NCBI GenBank assembly: GCA_016716265.1
Contig: JADJWQ010000006.1
Location: 1,887,501-1,951,500, forward strand
Origin: Planctomycetota bacterium
GTDB lineage: Bacteria > Planctomycetota > UBA1135 > UBA2386
Direction of reading: 5' to 3'
Length of the DNA stretch: 64,000 bases
This document shows, in pieces, positions 35,568-42,003 of this stretch; position 1 is the first letter of the stretch, and each line of letters begins with the position of its first letter. A program made the position numbers and the translations under genes. Under the pieces are notes generated by a model. The model did no database searches. It had not been told where the DNA came from and worked only from the letters and a program-made list of their open reading frames with translations.

Positions 35568-37190
35568 ATGACGACGGCCCCGCGAGCGCAGGATCCGAGA
35601 GACGACCGAGCCGCCCAGGGCCTCGCTCCGCACCACACCGCCGCCGGCCCCGACATTCTGCGGTTCGAGACGCCACGGTGCACCGGTGTCGTCGATGGGA
35701 GCCTCGAGGAGGGCGCCGCCGCGTCGCTGCAGAGGTTGCTGGCCCAGCTCGCGCCGGCGGCGGACGCGGCCGGCGCGAGCCCTGTCGATGAGCCGATCGA
35801 CGAGCCCGTCGACGAGCTCGCGGACGGCACCGTGGTGCACGTACGGATCGGCCGACCGGTGCGGCTGTCGATCCGGCCCGACACCGAGGTCGAAGCGACG
35901 GCCGCCGTGCGGCGCTTCCGCCGGCTGTGCGAGGCCTGGCGGCGCGGCCTGCCGGTGGTGCGCCCGCTGGCCGCCGGCTACCTGCGTTCGTCGCCGCCCG
36001 CCGAGCCGGGCCTGCAGCGCGCGTTCGCAGTGCTCGCGCCGCCGGCCGGAGCACGCCGGCTGGCCGCGATCGAATGGGATCTGCCGCTCGCCGCCAGCCT
36101 GGGTCGCCTGCTCCGCGCAGCGCACGACGCCGGCATGCACGCGCCGGACCTGCGACCGGCCAACCTCGTGGTCGATGCAGCGGGCACACCGCTGCTCGCC
36201 GATGGTGGCGTGCTGCGCTTCGCCGCCAACGCCCCCGAGACCGACGAGCGTGCCGACTCGCTCGCGGCGTTCTGCGCGCACCTCGACGGCGGCTGCGATG
36301 CCGCGGCCGCGCGCGCGCTGCTCGACGGCTACGGAGCCTGGCCGGCGGTCGTCGAACGCGCCCGCCGCCACGCCCGGCGCCTCGCCCTGCGCCGACTGGC
36401 CGCCGCGGGGCGCGCCGCGCTGCGCGGTGGCCGCGACGTCGAGGCGACCGTCGAGGACGACGGCTCGCGCTGGCTGGTCCGGCGCGACGATGCGCGGACC
36501 GCCCGGGTGCGGGAGTTCGCGGCGGCGAGCCAACGACCCTCGCCACTCCGCGAGGGCCGCCGCGGGGCGGTGTGGCTCCTGCCGGAGCTGGTCGTCAAGC
36601 AACGCGACGCGGCCCACGGGCGACACCTCGTGAAGGCCGGGGCGTGGCTCGAGTTCGCGCGGATCCCCCATCCGCAGCTGATCGCGTTCCGCAGCACGGG
36701 TCGCACGGCCTGGGTGTTCAGCGCCCGGCTCGCCGGTCGCGACCTCGCGGCGCGGCTGGCGCTGCCGGCGCACGCGGCCGAGGCGCTCGACGAGGTCGCC
36801 CTGCTCGCCATGGCACGCGATCTCGGCACCAGCGTCGGTCGCCTGCACGCATTCGGGCTGCGCAACCGCGACCTGAAGCTCGACAACCTGGTGATCGATC
36901 CCGCCTCGGGCCGGGTCGCGATGGTCGACCTCGACGGCGTGCGGCGCCGGCACCCGCTCGACGCGCGCGGCGAAGGTCGCGACCTCGGCCGGCTGCTCGG
37001 CGCGTGGCGCGCACTCGGGCACGACCACGGCCAGCGTGTGGTCCGGGCGTTCTGGCGCAGCTATCATCGCGCGCGACGGTGCACGACGATGCAGAGCGAG
37101 ACCGGCGCGCCGAGCGCGGCGACGACACGCCTGCGTCGGCGTATCGAGGCGCGCGCGCGGGAGGTCGCCGCGGCAAGGCGCGACGGCTGA
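35568..37190 (+). CDS. WaaP/InaA-like kinase with two kinase-fold lobes
   Basis: A 540-residue protein related to LPS core (Kdo/heptose) kinases. The C-terminal part (about 330-505) has a complete kinase signature: Lys344 in LVVKQRD, LRNRDLKLDNLVID with catalytic Asp435 and Asn440, and the metal-binding Asp454 in MVDLDG. The N-terminal part (about 90-260) repeats the pattern in weaker form, HAPDLRPANLVVD followed by LLADGG, but lacks a recognisable ATP-binding Lys, suggesting a duplicated, inactive lobe. It stands between LPS export genes and an LpxL-like acyltransferase, which supports phosphorylation of lipid A or core sugar. The ATG at 35568 (or the GTG at 35565) is 9 bases from the divergent lptF-like start. 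Protein phosphorylation is an alternative role. Confidence 0.78.
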   Translation: MTTAPRAQDPRDDRAAQGLAPHHTAAGPDILRFETPRCTGVVDGSLEEGAAASLQRLLAQLAPAADAAGASPVDEPIDEPVDELADGTVVHVRIGRPVRLSIRPDTEVEATAAVRRFRRLCEAWRRGLPVVRPLAAGYLRSSPPAEPGLQRAFAVLAPPAGARRLAAIEWDLPLAASLGRLLRAAHDAGMHAPDLRPANLVVDAAGTPLLADGGVLRFAANAPETDERADSLAAFCAHLDGGCDAAAARALLDGYGAWPAVVERARRHARRLALRRLAAAGRAALRGGRDVEATVEDDGSRWLVRRDDARTARVREFAAASQRPSPLREGRRGAVWLLPELVVKQRDAAHGRHLVKAGAWLEFARIPHPQLIAFRSTGRTAWVFSARLAGRDLAARLALPAHAAEALDEVALLAMARDLGTSVGRLHAFGLRNRDLKLDNLVIDPASGRVAMVDLDGVRRRHPLDARGEGRDLGRLLGAWRALGHDHGQRVVRAFWRSYHRARRCTTMQSETGAPSAATTRLRRRIEARAREVAAARRDG

Positions 37191-37207
37191 AGCGCGCCCG
37201 CCGCGCG

Positions 37208-38119
37208 TTGTCGTACTACGCGTTCTTCGCACCCGCGCTCTGGCTCCTGCAGCAGGCGCCGTGGCTCGGCGTCGTCGCATTGGTGCGCGGTGTCCTCGAG
37301 CCGCTCGCCCACCTCGCGACGCGGCGCGCGTCACTCGCCAATCTGGAGCGCGTCTACGGCACCGCGCTCGAGCCGCGCGAGCGCCGGCGCCTCGCCCGCG
37401 CCGTCACGCACAACTTCGTCACGGCGCTGCTCGAGGTGCTGACGGCACTGCGCCGCGGGACCGACGCATTCGCGGCGCGTATCGACGACCGCGACGCCGA
37501 AGCGCTGCTCGAGCGCATGGAGCGCGAGGTCGACACCGGCTTCATCGCGCTGACCGGCCACCTCGGCAACTGGGAGCTGCTCGGCCACTGGCTCGGCCGT
37601 CGATCGAAGCGCGGGCTCGGCGCCGTGGTCGCGCACCGGATGCCCAACCAGCGCCTGAACGCCGCGATCGAGCGCATCCGCGCACGGCTCGGCATGGAGA
37701 CGTTCTATCCGGACGATCCACCGACCCGCGCGCTGCGCCACCTGCGCTCCGGTCGGCCGATCGGCATCGTGCCGGACCAGGACGTCAAGAACCTCGGCGG
37801 CATGTTCATCGACTTCCTCGGGCACCAGGCGTTCACGCCGGCCGGCCCGGCGCGCCTCGCGCTGACCGCGAAGGTCCCGATCGTCTGCGGCTTCCTGGTC
37901 CGCGACGGACACGGCGGCTACCGCATCGAGGCATCCGAGCCGATCCACCCGGATCCGGATGCGCCGCGCGCCGCCGAGATCGAGCGGCTGACGCGCGCCT
38001 GGTCCGCGGAGGTCGAGAAGGCGATCCGAGCGCACCCCGAGCAATGGGCGTGGTTCCACGCCCGCTGGCGGACGACCGTCGAGAAGCTCGAGTCACGCGG
38101 CCGCGGCGCGCTGCGGTGA
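37208..38119 (+). CDS. LpxL/HtrB-family lipid A acyltransferase
   Basis: A 303-residue membrane-associated acyltransferase of the lauroyl/myristoyl transferase family, which adds secondary acyl chains to lipid A. The HxxxxE catalytic motif is in TGHLGNWELLGH; RPIGIVPDQDVKNLGGMFIDFLG and FTPAGPARLAL are the family's acceptor-site blocks, and HPEQWAWFHARW is the conserved C-terminal motif. An N-terminal hydrophobic segment anchors it. The start is uncertain: TTG 37208 gives the normal family length, CTG 37187 would overlap the kinase stop, and GTG 37079 would overlap it by 112 bases. With the kinase and the two permeases it forms a lipid A/LPS locus. The first acyl donor is unknown. Confidence 0.9.
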   Translation: MSYYAFFAPALWLLQQAPWLGVVALVRGVLEPLAHLATRRASLANLERVYGTALEPRERRRLARAVTHNFVTALLEVLTALRRGTDAFAARIDDRDAEALLERMEREVDTGFIALTGHLGNWELLGHWLGRRSKRGLGAVVAHRMPNQRLNAAIERIRARLGMETFYPDDPPTRALRHLRSGRPIGIVPDQDVKNLGGMFIDFLGHQAFTPAGPARLALTAKVPIVCGFLVRDGHGGYRIEASEPIHPDPDAPRAAEIERLTRAWSAEVEKAIRAHPEQWAWFHARWRTTVEKLESRGRGALR

Positions 38120-38145
38120 GAGCCGGCGGCACCGGTCCGCGGCTC
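38120..38145. terminator. Hairpin between convergent genes
   Basis: An inverted repeat gagccg (38120-38125) and cggctc (38140-38145) is extended inward by cgg/ccg (38127-38129 and 38137-38139) with one bulged base and a 7-base loop. It fills the 24-base gap between the converging acyltransferase and dipeptidase genes, so it may stop transcription from both sides. No T-run is present. Confidence 0.45.
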
Positions 38146-39763
38146 AGAACCGCTCGTCGTACTTCGTCCACAGCTCGTCGCCGAGCTGCCAGGCCCGGGC
38201 GACGGCACGCTCGCCCTGCTCGATGCAGTAGCGCGTCAGCAGGCCGCGCTGCGCGTCCGGATCGTCCCGCAGCGCCAGCGCCCGTGCCTCGAGCCCGGGC
38301 TGCTCGGCGAACAGCTCGGCCTGCAGAGGCTCCCACACCGCGTCCACGTCCTTCCGCATGTCGCCCCATCGCTGTGCCGCGAGGGTGCCGAGGCGATTGA
38401 ACGCCCACCACGCCGACTCGCGGTTGAAGCCCTTCACGCGCGCCGGTGCGCGGAACGACGGCGGCACGTCGGTGATCGAGCAGTAGAGCGGCGTATAGAC
38501 GGACGTCGCCACGTTGTCCCACGCGAGCCAGACGACGCCGCCGACCGCATCGGGCAGCCAGGCGCGCGACTGCGTGATCGTCGCATACATCGTGTACCAG
38601 CGCGCGATCGTGCGCTCGCCGCGCCAGCCCCATCCGCCGTTGATCCGGAACACCCGGTTCATGTCGTAGGGCATGTGCGGATTGGCGAACGGCGACACGA
38701 CCGTCCGGCCGTCGTCGCCGGTCACGGTGATGTCCTTGACGAAGTAGAACTCCGTTCCCTCGTAGTCGTCCTGGAAGCAATCGACGAGCTTCGGCAGCGT
38801 GACCTTCGCGTCGGGGGCGACCGAGAACGGGTAGTTCTCGGAGTCGGGATGCAGCTCGAGCGACGGCGCCAGCAGGCTCAGCACGCGCCACTCGCGGCGC
38901 CGCGCGGCCATCGACGTGCGGCCCTCGGGCGCATACGCGTAGCAGAACTCGAACGGCCCCTTCGCCGGATCCCAGTAGCCGCGCTCACGAGCGACGGTGA
39001 GCAGACCAGGCGAGCCCAGGAAGTGGTCCGGGTCGGCCAGATCGACCTGCCGGATCCGGCTCGCATTGGCATTGACGGACACATGTCCGTCGGGGACGCG
39101 CTGAGCGACCCAGATCGAGCCGACCTCGCCAGCCCCCGGTCCGACGATCTCGAAGTGCCACACCTCCTCGGTGTCCGCGATCGTCAGGCACTCGCCCGCG
39201 TCGTTGTAGCCGTATCGCGCCGTCAGCGCACCGCCCAGCGCGATCGCCTCGCGGGCGGTCGTGCAGCGCTCGAGCATCAGCGTGACGAGCTGCTGGCAAT
39301 CGATCAGGCCGCGGTCCGAGATCAGCTCCTCGCGACCACCGAAGGTCGACTCGCCGATGGCGAGCTGGTGGTCGTTCATGCACGGGTAGGCGGTGTCGAT
39401 GTAGCCGTACGTGTGCTCGACCTGCGGGATCTCGCCGGTCGGGACGTAGCCGTAGGCCGGCATCGCCTGGGTATCGTCCTCGACCCGCTTGACGGTCTGC
39501 ACCGTCGAGCCCGGAGCGTGCTCCCGGCTCGGCACGACGTCGAGCCAGCCGCGGGTGCGGTGGCTGTCGCAGGTGTGCGAGGTGATCACCGACCCGTCGG
39601 CGGAGGCACCGCGGCCGACGGTGATCGTCGTGCAACCGTCGGGGAACCCGGCCTCCCAGTCGGCGCGGCTCGGTCCGAGCTGGGGTTCCTGGGCCGGCGG
39701 GGCGGACGCGGACGCGAGGGCGGCGCAGACGAACGCGGCGATGCGGAGGCTGCCGATGGTCAT
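38144..39763 (-). CDS. Exported C69-family dipeptidase (PepD-like)
   Basis: A 539-residue protein of the Ntn-hydrolase family C69, dipeptidases in which an N-terminal Cys becomes the nucleophile. The signal peptide (MTIGSLRIAAFVCAAL, ending PPA before Gln25) implies export. The candidate nucleophile is Cys44 in PDGCTTITVGRGASADG, followed by family landmarks such as SVITSHTCDSH, YGYIDTAYPCMNDHQLAIGE and EVWHFEIVGPG. The start ATG at 39763 follows AAGGAA by 6 bases. Whether the 43 residues before Cys44 are removed in two steps (signal peptidase, then self-cleavage) cannot be told from sequence. It probably degrades dipeptides or acylated amino acids outside the cytoplasm. Confidence 0.92.
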   Translation of the reverse strand: MTIGSLRIAAFVCAALASASAPPAQEPQLGPSRADWEAGFPDGCTTITVGRGASADGSVITSHTCDSHRTRGWLDVVPSREHAPGSTVQTVKRVEDDTQAMPAYGYVPTGEIPQVEHTYGYIDTAYPCMNDHQLAIGESTFGGREELISDRGLIDCQQLVTLMLERCTTAREAIALGGALTARYGYNDAGECLTIADTEEVWHFEIVGPGAGEVGSIWVAQRVPDGHVSVNANASRIRQVDLADPDHFLGSPGLLTVARERGYWDPAKGPFEFCYAYAPEGRTSMAARRREWRVLSLLAPSLELHPDSENYPFSVAPDAKVTLPKLVDCFQDDYEGTEFYFVKDITVTGDDGRTVVSPFANPHMPYDMNRVFRINGGWGWRGERTIARWYTMYATITQSRAWLPDAVGGVVWLAWDNVATSVYTPLYCSITDVPPSFRAPARVKGFNRESAWWAFNRLGTLAAQRWGDMRKDVDAVWEPLQAELFAEQPGLEARALALRDDPDAQRGLLTRYCIEQGERAVARAWQLGDELWTKYDERF

Positions 39764-39861
39764 GGCGGTTCCTTGCTGGGCGGTCCGCACATGGTCCGCG
39801 CTGACGCGCGGCGGAGCCAGTCGACGGTGACCAGGAAGCACGGCAGCGGCGGCGGTGACCG

Positions 39862-41292
39862 TCAACGCCCCTGCTGCAGCCGCGCCTCGAGCTCGGCGAG
39901 ACGCCTCGGCGCGTCGCCGAGCCAGTCGGCCGGCACGGCGCCGTCGACGAGCACCCGCAGCTCGCTGATGGCGACCGGCAGCCGGTCGCTCGCGACGAGC
40001 CGCTCGATCGACTGCCGGCGCGACGCGAGCCACTCGGGGCCCTCGGTGCGCAGCGCGGCGAGGCGGGCCTCGACGCGGCGGGCGTCGTCGGCCGGCGCAC
40101 CCGACGCGAGGAACGCCTGCAGCGCGGTGATCGCCTCGGCGTAGCGGCGCAGCCGGAACGACAGCAGCCGGTCGACCGCGAACAGCACGTCTTCCGCGGT
40201 GTCCGGATCGCCGAGCTGCGCCGACGGCAGGTAGCGCGCCCGCAGCGCCTCGACGGCAGCGACGTCGCCGCGGACGTCGTCGTAGCGCCCTGCGATCGCG
40301 GCGAACTCGCGCAACCAGTCGTCCGCGCGGCGCACCAGCTCGCGCGCCGCGGGTCGCGGCGGCGGCGTGTCGCGCAGGAAGGTCCGGACGAACCGCTCGA
40401 GAACCGCGAACTCCTCGCGTGCCCGGTCGACGACCGGCTGGTCGCGCAGTCGCTGCTCGGCGTCGCGGATGCCCTGCGCGATCTGATCGATGCGCGCCTG
40501 CTCCGCCGGGTCGGTGGTCTGCTCGCGCGCGCTGCGCAGGGTCGCCAGGGCCTGCTCGGCGTCGCCCGCGCCCCATTGCGTGCGGGCCAGTCCGATCAGG
40601 TCCTCGGGCTCGCGCGACAGCGGCGAGCGGTCCACCCACCGGTAGAGCAGGTAGCCGACCAGCACGGCGACGAGCATCACGTTCCAGACGAACACCGTGC
40701 GCGGCATGCCGGCGACGCGCACCGGACCGCGACCGGACCGCGAGCGCCGGCCGACCCCCGCGGGCTGCGGCCGCGACGGCGCCGGCACCACCGGTGCGGG
40801 CCGGGGCGCGGTCCGCACCTCGCGCCGCGCACCGCGGCCCGCGATCGGCGCCCGCACCGGCGGCGTGCTGCGGGCCGAGCGGCCGGCCGCCGCCGACCGG
40901 TCGAACGCGGGTACGGTGTCGATGCGCAGATCGAGCCCCTCGCCGCGCGCGCGCGCTGCGCGAACAGCCGGGATCTCGGACCGCTCGATCACCGGTGGTG
41001 GCCGGCCGTCGAGGAGGAAGACCAGCAGGAACGGGCCGAGCTCGACCCGGTCGCCGTGCTCGAGCGCTGCCGGCGCGGGCCGCTCGCGCCCATTGACGAC
41101 CAACGATCCACCCGGCGTGGACGGCACCAAGTCGAGCCCGTCGCCGACCCGGCGACAGCGGAGCGCGACCGCGCCGATGCCCGGCCCGCGGAGGCGGAGC
41201 TGGTCGGCGTCGGAGCCCCCCACCGAGAACTCGGCATCGAGGATCTCGAAGCGCCGTCGGCGCTCCGCGCTGTGGATCTCGAGGCAGGGCAT
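39862..41292 (-). CDS. FHA-like membrane protein with helical C-terminal domain
   Basis: A 476-residue protein. Residues 1-95 look like a forkhead-associated domain (FEILDAEFSVGGSDADQLRL to LVVNGRERP and GDRVELGPFLLVF), but the phosphothreonine-binding GRS reads GGS and the SRxH position is missing. A Pro/Arg-rich linker leads to one membrane span (about 199-218, FVWNVMLVAVLVGYLLY). The remaining 250 residues are helical and charged, with a TPR-like look (AEQALATLRSAREQTTDPAEQ). The FHA side should face the cytoplasm. The start ATG at 41292 has no Shine-Dalgarno sequence. It has the same architecture as the first part of the FHA-CAP gene 0.7 kb upstream, so the two may be related partners. 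Confidence 0.75.
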   Translation of the reverse strand: MPCLEIHSAERRRRFEILDAEFSVGGSDADQLRLRGPGIGAVALRCRRVGDGLDLVPSTPGGSLVVNGRERPAPAALEHGDRVELGPFLLVFLLDGRPPPVIERSEIPAVRAARARGEGLDLRIDTVPAFDRSAAAGRSARSTPPVRAPIAGRGARREVRTAPRPAPVVPAPSRPQPAGVGRRSRSGRGPVRVAGMPRTVFVWNVMLVAVLVGYLLYRWVDRSPLSREPEDLIGLARTQWGAGDAEQALATLRSAREQTTDPAEQARIDQIAQGIRDAEQRLRDQPVVDRAREEFAVLERFVRTFLRDTPPPRPAARELVRRADDWLREFAAIAGRYDDVRGDVAAVEALRARYLPSAQLGDPDTAEDVLFAVDRLLSFRLRRYAEAITALQAFLASGAPADDARRVEARLAALRTEGPEWLASRRQSIERLVASDRLPVAISELRVLVDGAVPADWLGDAPRRLAELEARLQQGR

Positions 41293-41522
41293 GCGAGCGC
41301 GCAGGGCAATCCCGTCGACGACGACCGCGGCCGGCCCCCGCGCCGCCGCAAGGTACTCGACCGCACCGGCCCGCGCACGCGCTGCGACGGCGGCCCGCGG
41401 CAACGTCGGCGAACGGGCGCGCTGCCATCCCCGCTGCCGATCCGCCGACGACACGCAGGTCGCCGCACACCCGCCTCGCCGGAGCGGTCGCCACCACGCC
41501 GTCCGAGCTGCACCTCGCCGCC

Positions 41523-41960
41523 CGCGCGCTCGCCACGGCGAGACCGGTCCTCGTCGCGAGCTGCGCGAATCCGACCGCCGGGCTGCCGACCCGGTCGCGA
41601 CCCATTGCGCGGCCGGACGTCGCACCCCGGTCGGCGAACGCCGGCGATGGCCACATCGACCATCTCGCCTACGACCCGGCGACGGAGCGGCCGTTCGTCG
41701 CCTGCGTCGCCGGCGACTGCACGGCCGTCGTCGACCTGCGCGCGGGCAGGGCAGTCGCGACCAGGCCCGGCGTGGCGAGCCTGCAGGGCATCGCGGTCGC
41801 GCCGAGTGCGACGGGCGCGGCACGCGTTCGTCGGCGCCCGCGGCGAGGGCGTCCGCAGCCACCGCGATCGACCCCGCGACGCTCACCGCGGTCGGCAGCA
41901 CGCCGCGGCCGGCGCACGCCGGGAGCGACGCAGAGATCCTCGAGTTCCGGATCGATGCGT
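41523..41960 (+). pseudogene. Broken YncE-like propeller lipoprotein gene
   Basis: Clear propeller protein text appears on the plus strand in three successive frames. Frame one runs from about 41523 and includes VLVASCANPTAG (a lipoprotein-type signal), then GDGHIDHLAYDPATERPFVA and TAVVDLRAGRAVATRPG followed by LQGIAVAPSATG. At about 41821 it continues in another frame as HAFVGARGEGVRS, and from 41864 in a third as AIDPATLTAVGSTP and SDAEILEFRID. The order matches YncE-type proteins, which read IDHLAYDP, VVDL, GIA and DPATL in that sequence. At least two frameshifts and loss of most blades imply decay, or sequencing errors in part. It lies between two FHA genes that run the other way. Confidence 0.55.
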
Positions 41961-42003
41961 CGCGAGGATCGCCCGGGTCCGATGCCGGCCCGGGCCGGCG
42001 TCG

